Position numbers and translations under genes: made by a program | The notes under the pieces: model-generated | What the model saw: the letters and a program-made list of their open reading frames with translations, nothing else | The model's database searches: none | Told to the model about the DNA's origin: nothing | Source of the DNA: RUG705 sp934101175 | Lineage (GTDB): Bacteria > Bacillota_I > Bacilli_A > RF39 > UBA660 | Assembly: GCA_934101175.1 (NCBI GenBank) | Contig: CAKOQC010000002.1 | Coordinates: 248,001 to 312,000 of the forward strand | Length of the DNA: 64,000 nt | Direction of reading: 5' to 3' | Shown here: positions 8,316-17,724 of the stretch, piece by piece | Position numbering within the stretch: position 1 is the first letter of the stretch | How the letters are laid out: every line of letters starts with the position of its first letter

Positions 8316-10151
8316 ATGTGTGGATTTGTTGGTTTTGTAGATAAGAAAAAGAAAAAAGATAAAGATAAAATAATTAAAGATATGGCAGATGCGATTATTC
8401 ATAGAGGACCTGATAGTGATGGATATTATACTGATGATAAAGTAGCACTTGGATTTAGAAGACTATCTATTATTGATTTAAAGGGAGGAGATCAACCAAT
8501 CTATAATGAAGATAATAGTATGGTAATTACTTTTAATGGAGAGATATATAACTATCAAGAATTAAGAGAAGAACTAATAGAGAAAGGTCATAAATTTAAG
8601 ACTAATACTGATACAGAAGTAATATTACATGGATATGAAGAGTATAAAGAGGAATTATTTCCTAGATTAAGAGGAATGTTTGCTTTTGTTATATATAATA
8701 CTAAGAGTGGAGAATTAGTAGGATGTCGTGATCAATTTGGTATTAAACCATTTTACTATTATAAAAAAGATGATGAATTTATGTTCGGATCAGAAATTAA
8801 GGGGATGATACCACATCCTAATTTTGTTAAAGAAGTAAATGATAAGTCTTTGAAGATGTATTTAATTTTTCAATATTCTGTTTTTGAAGAAACATTCTTT
8901 AAGAATGTATATAAGTTAAAACCTGGACATTATTTTAAATATCATGATGGAGAGTTAGAGATTGGAGAATACTTTAATATTGTTTATGATAAAGAGAATA
9001 AACCTTATGAAGAATATAAAAAAGAGATTAAAGATGTTTTAGCTAATTCAATTAAATATCATCAAATTACTTCTGATGTTGAAGTTGGTTCTTATTTATC
9101 AGGAGGAGTAGATTCATCATATGTTGTTAGTGTGGCTAAACCTGATAAGACTTTTTCAGTAGGATTTGATGTAGCAGGATTTGATGAGACAAAAATGGCA
9201 AAAGATTTTTCTGATTTAATGCATGTTAAGAATTATAGTAAGTATATTTCAAAAGAAGAATTTTTTGAAAGCCTTCCTAAGGTAGAATATTATACTGATG
9301 AACCACATGCTAATCTTTCGACAGTACCTTTATTATTCTTATCAGAATTAGCTCGTAAACAAGTAAAAGTAGTATTATCGGGAGAAGGATCTGATGAGAT
9401 GTTTGGAGGGTATAATGAATATTTAGAACCTTTACCAGTAAAGATATATATGAATATGCCAGGTTTTATTAAGAAGCCAATAGCAGGAATAGCTAAGAAG
9501 TTACCACATTTTCCTGGTAAGAATACTTTAATTAAATATAGTAAGCCTTTCTGTGAGAGATATATTGGACATGCTCAAGTAATGAATGAAGATGAGGCTA
9601 ATGAGATACTATGTGATAGACTTAAAGATGATATGACTACTACAGATGTAATTAAACCTTATTATGAGAAAGTAAAACATGAGAGCGATGTTTTAAAAAA
9701 GATGTATATAGATATGCATTTCTGGTTACCACAAGATATATTACTTAAAGCAGATAAGATGACAATGGCTAATTCAATAGAACTTAGAGTACCTTTTCTT
9801 GATAAAGAAGTATGGAATGTAGCTAGAAAGATACCTACAAAATATCTTGTAAGAAAGAAAAAGACAAAAGAAATATTTAGAAGTGTAGCTGATGAAGTTA
9901 TGCCAGAAGATTGGTCTAAGAGAAGAAAACTAGGATTTCCAGTTCCATTTTCTAAGTGGATAAGAGAAGAAAAATATTATAAGGAAGTTAAGAAATACTT
10001 TAATTATGATTATGTATCAAAGTTTTTTGATAAAGATGTAATAAATAAATTATTAGAAGATCATTATCAAGGAATATGTAATAATGGTAGAAAGATATAT
10101 AATATTTATATATTCTTGATATGGTATAAAGTATATTTTTGTGGGGATTAA
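8316..10151 (+). CDS. asnB: Glutamine-hydrolysing asparagine synthetase
   Basis: Class II glutamine amidotransferase fused to an asparagine synthase domain, 611 aa. Cys2 (MCGFVGF) is the nucleophile; IIHRGPDSDG and FNGEIYNY line the glutaminase site. The synthetase half has the pyrophosphate loop SGGVDSSY and SGEGSDEMFGGY. AAGGAGTGATT precedes the ATG. In lactobacilli, AsnB/AsnH paralogues amidate peptidoglycan residues rather than free aspartate; the location between a D-Asp-ligase-like gene and a flippase suggests amidation of a D-Asp bridge. The catalytic class is certain. The substrate is inferred only from context. Confidence 0.93.
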   Translation: MCGFVGFVDKKKKKDKDKIIKDMADAIIHRGPDSDGYYTDDKVALGFRRLSIIDLKGGDQPIYNEDNSMVITFNGEIYNYQELREELIEKGHKFKTNTDTEVILHGYEEYKEELFPRLRGMFAFVIYNTKSGELVGCRDQFGIKPFYYYKKDDEFMFGSEIKGMIPHPNFVKEVNDKSLKMYLIFQYSVFEETFFKNVYKLKPGHYFKYHDGELEIGEYFNIVYDKENKPYEEYKKEIKDVLANSIKYHQITSDVEVGSYLSGGVDSSYVVSVAKPDKTFSVGFDVAGFDETKMAKDFSDLMHVKNYSKYISKEEFFESLPKVEYYTDEPHANLSTVPLLFLSELARKQVKVVLSGEGSDEMFGGYNEYLEPLPVKIYMNMPGFIKKPIAGIAKKLPHFPGKNTLIKYSKPFCERYIGHAQVMNEDEANEILCDRLKDDMTTTDVIKPYYEKVKHESDVLKKMYIDMHFWLPQDILLKADKMTMANSIELRVPFLDKEVWNVARKIPTKYLVRKKKTKEIFRSVADEVMPEDWSKRRKLGFPVPFSKWIREEKYYKEVKKYFNYDYVSKFFDKDVINKLLEDHYQGICNNGRKIYNIYIFLIWYKVYFCGD

Positions 10152-10152
10152 T

Positions 10153-11790
10153 ATGAAGAAATTAAAGAAATCATCTTTTTTAGAGGGAGCTTTTATTGCG
10201 ACATTTTGTATTATTGTTACAAAGATATTGGGTGTATTATATGTAATTCCTTTTTATAAGATAATAGGAGAACAAGGAGGAACATTATATGGATATGCCT
10301 ATAATATATATAATGTTTTTCTAATTATTTCATCAGCAGGAATACCTTTAGCAATAAGTAAACTTACTAGTGAATACAATACACTTGGGGAAATGGATAA
10401 GAAAACAAGGATGTATAGAATAGCTACAAATATTGTAATGATTTTCTCGATATTTGCTTTTGTAGTTTGTTTTAGTTTTGCTCCACAGTTATCTAATTTA
10501 ATTATTGGAGAACTTGAAGGAGGAAATACCATAGATGATGTTACATTCGTTATTAGATTAATATCATTTGCATTATTAATTATACCATTTCTTAGTATTG
10601 AGAGAGGTTATTTACAAGGACATAGATATATTAAAGAACCTTCTATTAGTCAAGTTATAGAACAGATAGTTAGAATATTAGTAATTATAGTAGGTAGTTA
10701 TTTATGTACTTATACTTTTAAATTACCAATAAAATATGGAGTAGGTATTTCTGTATTTGCAGCATGTATAGGAGGAATAGCAACATTTATCTATCTTAAT
10801 AGAGTAGTTAAACATAATAAAAAACAAATAGGACTTGATATTAAACCAGTAACTACTAAAGATGAGGATAAGGAAATTATTAAAAAGATAATATGTTATT
10901 CAATACCTTTTATTGTTATTAATCTTGCTAATACTTTATATACTTCAACAGATATGATACTAGTAATTAGAACATTGCCTAAATTAGGATTTAGTGCTAC
11001 TGATACAGAATTTATTAGTAGTGTATTTACTACTTGGGGAGTTAAATTTAATACTATTATTACTTCTATTTCTACAGGACTTATAGTTAGTCTTATTCCT
11101 AATATGGTAAAAGATTATACGGAGAAGAATATGTTAGCAGTAAATAGTAACTTTAATAAATGTTTAAAAATAATACTTTTAATAGTAGCTCCTTTAGCAA
11201 TATATTTAAGTTGTATGTCACAAAGCTTATGGGATGTCTTCTATGGTAGTAGTGAATATGGTAGTAAGATAATTAAATATACGATAATAGTAACAATCTT
11301 TGACTGTTTATATATGGTTATTAATTCTTTATTACAGAGTTTAAATAAATCTAAATTAATATATGTAAGTGTTATAACTGGTCTTTTAACTAATTTAATA
11401 TTAGATATACCTTTAATGTATTTATTTGCTAAACTTAATTTACCAGCATATTATGGAGCAATTACGGCTACTTTACTAGGTTTCTTATTATCTAATAGTA
11501 TTAGTATTATTTATTTAAATAAGGAAATGCATCTTAATTATAGGGATACGATTAAGGCTATACCTAGATTTATTCTATCAGTAATAGTACTTATAGTGAT
11601 GTTTAAAGGATTTAAGATGATTTTACCTATAGATAATCCTAGTAGAATGGTACAAGTATTTAATTTAGCTATTACAGGAATAGTATGTGGAATAGTGTAT
11701 TTACTTATTAATTTTAAGTATTTGAAAGAGATACTTCCTAATAAGATAGTTAGAATGATACCACTTGTTAATAAAAAGAAAGAAATTTAG
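10153..11790 (+). CDS. SpoVB/MurJ-type polysaccharide flippase
   Basis: A multi-spanning membrane protein of 545 aa in the MOP exporter superfamily (polysaccharide biosynthesis protein, SpoVB/Amj/MurJ-like). It starts ISSAGIPLAISKLTSEYN, a typical SpoVB-family motif after the first two helices, and contains about 14 hydrophobic segments. The ATG at 10153 lies one base after the asnB stop behind GGGGAT. The operon with amino-acid bridge genes suggests it flips lipid II or a modified form of it. Another glycan lipid is possible. SpoVB family membership is clear; the cargo is not. Confidence 0.85.
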   Translation: MKKLKKSSFLEGAFIATFCIIVTKILGVLYVIPFYKIIGEQGGTLYGYAYNIYNVFLIISSAGIPLAISKLTSEYNTLGEMDKKTRMYRIATNIVMIFSIFAFVVCFSFAPQLSNLIIGELEGGNTIDDVTFVIRLISFALLIIPFLSIERGYLQGHRYIKEPSISQVIEQIVRILVIIVGSYLCTYTFKLPIKYGVGISVFAACIGGIATFIYLNRVVKHNKKQIGLDIKPVTTKDEDKEIIKKIICYSIPFIVINLANTLYTSTDMILVIRTLPKLGFSATDTEFISSVFTTWGVKFNTIITSISTGLIVSLIPNMVKDYTEKNMLAVNSNFNKCLKIILLIVAPLAIYLSCMSQSLWDVFYGSSEYGSKIIKYTIIVTIFDCLYMVINSLLQSLNKSKLIYVSVITGLLTNLILDIPLMYLFAKLNLPAYYGAITATLLGFLLSNSISIIYLNKEMHLNYRDTIKAIPRFILSVIVLIVMFKGFKMILPIDNPSRMVQVFNLAITGIVCGIVYLLINFKYLKEILPNKIVRMIPLVNKKKEI

Positions 11791-11808
11791 TAAGATAGTC
11801 TAGAAATA

Positions 11809-11817
11809 TGTTATAAT
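11809..11817 (+). promoter_or_regulatory. Extended -10 promoter of hydrolase gene
   Basis: TGTTATAAT (TATAAT at 11812-11817), 23 bases before the ATG at 11840. No good -35 is seen. Confidence 0.55.
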
Positions 11818-11839
11818 AAAGAAAAGGATGTAGATAGAT

Positions 11840-13894
11840 ATGGATAATTATAATTTTACGGAAGAAGATTTTACTCCTGGTTTTCATAAGAAACAAATAC
11901 AAGGTAATGATGGCCAATATTATACAATGAGATGGACAGTTCCAGATGGTGGAATTGATGAAAATACACAGCCTTTATTATATGTTGGCGGCGGAGGCGG
12001 TGGACTAGATGGTTTTGATGGAACTCAACCGCAATATTTTCGTGATGAACTTACTAAAAATGGTAATGCTAATGCTTTTGTTGTAAATATACAAAGTGGT
12101 TATGGTAATAAAATAGCAGGATTATCTGATCAAATTAATGGACTAATTGATAGTGCATATAGTAATGCTTCAGTAGATGTTCCAAAGCAAACCAGTTATT
12201 CTGGGTGGAGTGCAGGAGCGAAGGGAGCTTTAGAAGCGGCAGCTTTAACTATTAAAGCAAATCCTGATAATAATAATATAAATGTAGTATATGCTGTTGA
12301 CTGGGGAGATGATGTTTCTAATGGATCAGGACCTAATGGCTTTTCTGTTAATGATGCTAATAATTTAGAAATGTTAAATACCTTGGCTGATAACGGAACA
12401 ACTTTTGTGGCTATTGAACCTAGATTATCAGCAGATACTGCTAATAGTGATGCATCTTTAGCAAATCGTTTAGAGGCACTAAAGATGGAAGTAACGCCTG
12501 GTGAAGAAGTAGATGCAGGCTTCTATGTTCCTAAGGAATATGTTAGATGGTCAGAAAAGTCTGATTTAACAATGGTTTTTGCTACTTATGAGTCTAGTGG
12601 TAATGAGGGGGATGACCATGCGGTAGCTCCAAGTGTTTTTGGTGGATCAATGATACCTAGTATTACCGGTGGGGATAAAAATAAGGCTGGAAATGTAGAA
12701 AAAGATATTTCTGGTTATAAGTTTGATTATAATTCATCTGCAGAAGAAGAATTTGAATATTATGCAATGAGTGATGGAATAGCAGTTCCAATATCTTATG
12801 ATGAATATCTAGACTTAGTATCAGGTAAAAAGAGTGTACCAGATTATGTATCAGTTAAACGTGATTATTTAGCAAATCCTTTAGTGTCAGTAGATTATGA
12901 ATTTATACAAGATGGAATGGAAGCTTTAAAGAGTTTAGCAGCTGGAATGAATATTAATAGTGTTAATAGATATATTCCAGAAGATAACGGATCAGCAACA
13001 TTTAAAGTAGTTAGTGATCTTTATAATAATTATGCAGATGCTTCTAAAGGAATAATAGACGGAGTAATGAAGTCATGTGATAGTATTATTAGTATAGCGG
13101 AATCTATACAAAACTTGGATGCTAGAATGGCTAATACTATTTGTGGACAAATAGATTCTTCGTTAGCGGCAATGGATATAGATTTTGAAAAATATAAAGA
13201 GGCATTTATTTCTTCTACTACAGATATTAGTCAAGGTAATGAGATAAATATGACTATGGAATCATTACTTAAAGAAGTATCAGCAAATAATGAAATTATT
13301 AGTAACATGCACAAAGATATTGAGGAAACAACAAAGTTAAAGGCAGAAATAGATAAATTCATTGAAGAATCTAATGGTAAGCTTCAAGGTGAAGGCTGGG
13401 ATTTAGTTAGAGATAAGATGGATGAATACAGCGAAATGTTACAGGAGAAGAATGATTATGCAATGGAATTTGTTGATAAAACAATAGAGTCATATAAGAA
13501 ATTAATTGAATACTTTGAAGATAATGTTGTATTAGATACTTCAACAATTCCTGAAGTAAAGACTAGTATTGATAATTTAACTACACAGATAGAAATGTTA
13601 ATAGCTCATATTGCTGAATTATCAGATCAATGGGAAGAAGTAACTGTTTATGGTGATGATGGTAAACCTGCAGGAACAATGTTACAAAAAGTAGATAATT
13701 CAGCACTTATAGCAGAATGTAATGAACAATTAGATGAATGTAGACAAGTAAAACAAGAAATGGAAGCTGTTCTTGAAAAATTAGAAGGATTAAAAGGATT
13801 TGATAAAGCACTTGCAGATACATTTACCTTCTTAGGATTAGCATCAATTTCTGCTAATAGTTTTTTAGGCGGTATGCTAGGAAGAATAGCATAA
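11840..13894 (+). CDS. Alpha/beta-hydrolase-like head with long helical tail
   Basis: A 684-aa protein of uncertain function, not seen as a standard family. The first ~290 residues look like an alpha/beta hydrolase: beta strand LLYVGGGGGG followed by DGFDG, a nucleophile-elbow pattern GWSAG with Ser124, and a late DDHAV that could hold the acid or histidine. Residues ~355-684 are almost entirely helical and acidic, with few aromatic residues, one EGWDLV turn and a hydrophobic glycine-rich end (FLGGMLGRIA). No signal peptide is present. Helical modules like this occur in ESX/LXG substrates of type VII secretion, but no T7SS gene is in the window. GC is above the neighbours in places. It has its own promoter; a DUF5305-like membrane gene follows after 34 bases. 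Confidence 0.55.
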   Translation: MDNYNFTEEDFTPGFHKKQIQGNDGQYYTMRWTVPDGGIDENTQPLLYVGGGGGGLDGFDGTQPQYFRDELTKNGNANAFVVNIQSGYGNKIAGLSDQINGLIDSAYSNASVDVPKQTSYSGWSAGAKGALEAAALTIKANPDNNNINVVYAVDWGDDVSNGSGPNGFSVNDANNLEMLNTLADNGTTFVAIEPRLSADTANSDASLANRLEALKMEVTPGEEVDAGFYVPKEYVRWSEKSDLTMVFATYESSGNEGDDHAVAPSVFGGSMIPSITGGDKNKAGNVEKDISGYKFDYNSSAEEEFEYYAMSDGIAVPISYDEYLDLVSGKKSVPDYVSVKRDYLANPLVSVDYEFIQDGMEALKSLAAGMNINSVNRYIPEDNGSATFKVVSDLYNNYADASKGIIDGVMKSCDSIISIAESIQNLDARMANTICGQIDSSLAAMDIDFEKYKEAFISSTTDISQGNEINMTMESLLKEVSANNEIISNMHKDIEETTKLKAEIDKFIEESNGKLQGEGWDLVRDKMDEYSEMLQEKNDYAMEFVDKTIESYKKLIEYFEDNVVLDTSTIPEVKTSIDNLTTQIEMLIAHIAELSDQWEEVTVYGDDGKPAGTMLQKVDNSALIAECNEQLDECRQVKQEMEAVLEKLEGLKGFDKALADTFTFLGLASISANSFLGGMLGRIA

Positions 13895-13928
13895 TAAAAG
13901 AATAAATAAGTGAGAGGTGGCTAGAGGA

Positions 13929-14960
13929 ATGAAAAAAAGATCAATTTTATTAATAATATTAATGGTTGTTTCTTTTACACTTACATATATCTTTGGATAT
14001 AATGGATTTAATACTTTAGTTAAAACACTAATTAATTATAAAGAGAGTAGTAATGTAGAATATAGAGTATATTTAAAAGATAATAATATATATAAAAGTA
14101 ATATACTTGATATGAATAAGAAATATATTACAGAACTTGTTGATTATATAGATATGGACTTTAATTATAAGATTAAGTTTGATAGATATATAAGTGGATA
14201 TTATTCTTATCTTGTAGAAGCTCAAGTAGTAGCATATGAAGATGATATTAATGATCCATTATGGATAAAAGAATATAATGAATTAGATAGTAAAGTGGAA
14301 GTATTAAATAAAAATAAGATAGATACTATTGATATTAAAGATACTGTTAGAATTGGTTATAAAGAATATAAGAAAGTAATAGATGACTTTAAAGAAGAAT
14401 ATGGATTAGATATATCTGGTTATTTATTAGTTAAATTTAAAATGAATAAAACAGTAGACTTTAGTGGATTAACAAAAGAAGTTAATGATGATAGAATTAT
14501 AAAAGTAATAGTACCACTTACTTATGATACATTTAAAATAAATGTAATAAATGATAATAATAAGAGTGATAGTTATTATGAATTTACTACTAAGAGTGAT
14601 GTTAATTATTTATTCTTAATATTTGCAGCTTTAAGTGGATCAATAGGAGTGTCATTATTAATACTAGTAGTAAAAGAAATGATAGATGTTTCTAAGATGG
14701 AAAGTAATTATAATAAAGAACTTAAAAAGATACTTAAAGATAATAGAGATATAATAGTTAATGTTAATAAATTATACAATAAAAAGAAATATAACTTAAT
14801 ATATGTAGATAGTTTTATAGAACTTATGGATGTATATAATAGAGTAGAAAGTCCTATATCATTTAAAGAAATAGAAAAAAATAAAGAAGCAATATTCTTA
14901 ATTATTGAGAATGATAATGCTTGGATATATCGTTTAGTTAATAAGAAGAAAGAAAAGTAG
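13929..14960 (+). CDS. DUF5305-like membrane protein
   Basis: A 344-aa bitopic protein. The ATG at 13929 is preferred to a GTG at 13917 (GAGAGGTGG lies about 10 nt upstream of the ATG). One N-terminal helix (ILLIILMVVSFTLTYIFGY), an external domain of about 190 residues beginning VEYRVYLKDNNIY, a second helix (LFLIFAALSGSIGVSLLILVV), and a basic cytoplasmic tail. This layout and the opening YRVYLKDN match DUF5305 proteins, often found near SipW-type signal peptidases and surface proteins. It probably shares a transcript with the hydrolase-like gene upstream. Function unknown. Confidence 0.6.
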   Translation: MKKRSILLIILMVVSFTLTYIFGYNGFNTLVKTLINYKESSNVEYRVYLKDNNIYKSNILDMNKKYITELVDYIDMDFNYKIKFDRYISGYYSYLVEAQVVAYEDDINDPLWIKEYNELDSKVEVLNKNKIDTIDIKDTVRIGYKEYKKVIDDFKEEYGLDISGYLLVKFKMNKTVDFSGLTKEVNDDRIIKVIVPLTYDTFKINVINDNNKSDSYYEFTTKSDVNYLFLIFAALSGSIGVSLLILVVKEMIDVSKMESNYNKELKKILKDNRDIIVNVNKLYNKKKYNLIYVDSFIELMDVYNRVESPISFKEIEKNKEAIFLIIENDNAWIYRLVNKKKEK

Positions 14961-14979
14961 AAAAAATCTTTCTTTTTTC
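14946..14979 (+). terminator. Terminator after 13929 gene
   Basis: AAGAAAG (14946-14952) pairs with CTTTCTT (14968-14974), followed by a T-rich run. The stop codon is in the loop. Confidence 0.65.
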
Positions 14980-15008
14980 TTGCTTTTTAAAAATAATTAT
15001 GATATGTT
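14980..15008 (+). promoter_or_regulatory. Promoter and leader of ABC-2 exporter operon
   Basis: TTGCTT (14980-14985), 17-nt spacer, TATGTT (15003-15008). About 90 nt of untranslated leader follow before the GTG at 15105. The leader holds a strong GGAGG (15021-15025), two short open frames (15028-15072 and one starting near 15072) and a T7 run (15077-15083). Confidence 0.5.
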
Positions 15009-15104
15009 AAATACTGATACGGAGGAAATGCTAATAAATTACAGTCATTTTATACTTTATTTGGAAAGTTAATGGCTTTTTTTGCGTGTTAGGAAGGAGT
15101 ATTT

Positions 15105-16088
15105 GTGGATATTATCACAGTAAATGGTCTTAGTAAAGAATATAAGATCGTAAAAAGAGATAGTGGATTTAAAAATGCACTAAAGTCTTTTATTAAGAGA
15201 GAGTACCGGATAGTTAAGGCAGTAGATGACATATCATTTAAGATTAAAAAGGGAGAAATTGTTGGATACATAGGTCCAAATGGAGCTGGAAAAAGTACAA
15301 CAATTAAAATGCTTAGTGGAATACTTGCTCCGGATAAAGGGGAAATCAATATTTTAGGAATGAATCCAGTTGATGACAGAATTAAATATGTTAAAGAAAT
15401 AGGAGTAGTATTTGGACAGAAAAGTCAACTATGGTGGGATATTCCAGCAGAAGATTCATTCGATTTACTTAAGGATATTTACAAAATACCAGATGAAGAA
15501 TACGAAAAAAATAAAAAAGAATTAGTAGAAATACTACATCTAGAAGAAATAATTAAATCTCCAGTAAGGCAACTTAGCTTAGGAGAAAGAATGAAGTGTG
15601 AACTAGTAGCATCATTATTACATAGTCCTAAAATATTATTTCTAGATGAACCTACTATAGGATTAGATGCAGTAAGTAAAGTTATTGTTAGAGACTTTAT
15701 TAAAAAAATTAATAAAGAAAGAAAAGTAACAGTAATACTGACAACTCATGATATGGCAGATATAGAATCATTAACAGATAGACTAATTGTAATAGGACAT
15801 GGACATAAACTATATGATGGAAGTGTTAGAGAACTTAAAGAAAAATATTCAAATGAAAAAATAGTAGAAATTATTTATGAAAATATGAAGAAGATACCTA
15901 AAATAGATAATACAGAAATTATTAGTAATGAAAATGGAATAATTAGAATAAAGATAGATACTAAGAAATTAACAGTATCAGATATTACCTATAAGTATTC
16001 AGAAGTATGTGAAATAAAAGATATTAATGTAATAGCTTCTTCAATAGATGAAATAATATATAAATTATATACGGAGTTTCAAATATGA
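15105..16088 (+). CDS. ABC transporter ATPase, ABC-2 exporter type
   Basis: ATP-hydrolysing subunit of an ABC-2 type exporter, COG4586-like (327 aa). Walker A GPNGAGKST, signature LSLGERMK, Walker B ILFLDEPTIGLD, and H-loop TTHD are all intact. The N terminus carries the extra stretch FKNALKSFIKREYRIVKAVDDISF before Walker A that is usual for this subfamily. GTG start at 15105 behind AAGGAG. It overlaps the first permease by ATGA. The trio of one ATPase and two distinct six-helix permeases is widely conserved in Firmicutes, but the substrate is unknown. Confidence 0.92.
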   Translation: MDIITVNGLSKEYKIVKRDSGFKNALKSFIKREYRIVKAVDDISFKIKKGEIVGYIGPNGAGKSTTIKMLSGILAPDKGEINILGMNPVDDRIKYVKEIGVVFGQKSQLWWDIPAEDSFDLLKDIYKIPDEEYEKNKKELVEILHLEEIIKSPVRQLSLGERMKCELVASLLHSPKILFLDEPTIGLDAVSKVIVRDFIKKINKERKVTVILTTHDMADIESLTDRLIVIGHGHKLYDGSVRELKEKYSNEKIVEIIYENMKKIPKIDNTEIISNENGIIRIKIDTKKLTVSDITYKYSEVCEIKDINVIASSIDEIIYKLYTEFQI

Positions 16089-16885
16089 GACTATATGTAA
16101 ATTATTTTAAGTTAAGAATGATGACTTTTCTTCAATATAAGGTATCAGCAATAGCAGGACTTACAACACAATTCTTTTGGGGACTTATGATGATAGGAAT
16201 ATATTTAGCTTTTTATTCGTCAAAGTCAGATGTAGGTATAAATTTAGAACAGATAATTGCTTATACATGGTTACATCAAGCTTGTTATGGTTTTTTGGCA
16301 GTAAGAGTAAATGATCAAGAAATATCTAGTGCTATTAGAAGTGGTAGTGTGGCATATGAGATAATAAGACCTTATAACTTATATTTATGGTGGTATATTA
16401 AATCAATATCAAAAAGAATAGCTAATGGTATGTTAAGAGTATTACCAGTAATAATAGTAGCTTTAATATTACCAGAACCATATAGATTAGCATTACCTAG
16501 TAGTATTAGTAACTTTATCTTATTCTTAATATCACTAGTATTAGGAATATTAGTAGTATCTGCTATTAACATGTTAGTATATACTATTGGATTTTATTCA
16601 TATAATGATGCTGGTATTGGAAGTATAATTAATAGTATTATGGAAGTATTATCAGGAGGATTAGTACCAGTAATATTACTTCCTAATATAATACAAAAAC
16701 TTACTTATTATTTACCATTTAGACTTATTAGTGATTTACCATTTAGGGTGTATACTAATAATATAGGTATTTATGAAGGAATGTTAGGAATAGGACTTCA
16801 GTTAGGATGGATAATTATTTTAGTATATGTAGGTAATATGATCGTTAAAAAATCTCTTGGAAAGGTATTTGTTCAAGGTGGTTAA
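16085..16885 (+). CDS. ABC-2 permease 1
   Basis: Six-helix permease of 266 aa, COG4587-like. It overlaps the ATPase gene (ATGA) and precedes the second permease by 1 nt. Characteristic segments are TQFFWGLMMIGIYLAF near the N terminus and ALILPEPYRLALPSS in the middle. With its neighbour it forms the heterodimeric membrane channel of the exporter. Confidence 0.88.
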   Translation: MRLYVNYFKLRMMTFLQYKVSAIAGLTTQFFWGLMMIGIYLAFYSSKSDVGINLEQIIAYTWLHQACYGFLAVRVNDQEISSAIRSGSVAYEIIRPYNLYLWWYIKSISKRIANGMLRVLPVIIVALILPEPYRLALPSSISNFILFLISLVLGILVVSAINMLVYTIGFYSYNDAGIGSIINSIMEVLSGGLVPVILLPNIIQKLTYYLPFRLISDLPFRVYTNNIGIYEGMLGIGLQLGWIIILVYVGNMIVKKSLGKVFVQGG

Positions 16886-16886
16886 T

Positions 16887-17660
16887 ATGAAGTTAATTAA
16901 GAAATATATAGAAATGTATTTAAAAAGTCAATTAGAATATAAATCATCATTTATCTTGACATGTATAGCTCAACTATTAACAGTATCACTTAGTTCATTT
17001 ATGGTATTTATACTAATGGATAAATTTAACTTCTTAGAAGATTATAATGTATATGAACTTATGCTAGGAATAGCTTTAGTACAATTTGGATTTAGCTTTT
17101 CTGAATGTTTCTTTAGAGGATTTGATAAATTTTCAGAAGTTATTAAAAAGGGAAGTCTTGACTTGATGTTGATAAGACCTAGGAATATTTATATTCAGGT
17201 GTTTGGAAGTAATTTAGAATTTACTAAGTTAAGTAGAGTAATAGGAAGTTTAATTCTATTTATAATAGCTATTATTAATATAGATAATATATCATTCTTA
17301 GGAATAATATATTTATGTTTATTACTAGTGTTTTCTTCAATGATATATATAGCATTATTTATATTTTCTGCATGCTTTTGTTTTAAGACAATAGAAGGAT
17401 TAGAATTTATGAATATATTTACAGATGGAAGTAGAGAATTTGGACAGTATCCTATGAGTTTATTTAAAAGAGAAATATTAATAGTATTTACATTCTTGAT
17501 ACCTTTAGCATGTATTAATTATTATCCAATTAATTATATATTAGGAAAAAGTGATAACTTATTATACTTACTTAGTCCACTTATGTGTATTGTACCTTTA
17601 GTAATAGCAATTTGGACCTTTAATAGATGTATTAAACATTATGAGAGTGCAGGTAGTTAA
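16887..17660 (+). CDS. ABC-2 permease 2
   Basis: Second six-helix permease, COG3694-like, 257 aa from the ATG at 16887 (AAGGTGG at 16875-16881); an in-frame upstream GTG/ATG within permease 1 is not supported. The motif REFGQYPMSLFKREIL is typical of this family, as is the Pro- and Tyr-rich turn CINYYPINYILG. It closes the operon. Confidence 0.88.
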   Translation: MKLIKKYIEMYLKSQLEYKSSFILTCIAQLLTVSLSSFMVFILMDKFNFLEDYNVYELMLGIALVQFGFSFSECFFRGFDKFSEVIKKGSLDLMLIRPRNIYIQVFGSNLEFTKLSRVIGSLILFIIAIINIDNISFLGIIYLCLLLVFSSMIYIALFIFSACFCFKTIEGLEFMNIFTDGSREFGQYPMSLFKREILIVFTFLIPLACINYYPINYILGKSDNLLYLLSPLMCIVPLVIAIWTFNRCIKHYESAGS

Positions 17661-17696
17661 TAATAATATCTATATCTTTATTTTAAGTCTGGTTTA

Positions 17697-17705
17697 TGAT
17701 AAAAT
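17697..17705 (+). promoter_or_regulatory. Extended -10 promoter of mscL
   Basis: TGATAAAAT (TAAAAT at 17700-17705), 20 bases before the mscL ATG. Confidence 0.5.
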
Positions 17706-17724
17706 AAGGATATAGGAGGAATTT

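Noticed and set aside
15028..15072. 14-codon leader peptide ahead of the ABC exporter
   Set aside because: The GGAGG is only 2 nt from the ATG, too close for good initiation, so it is not listed as a gene.
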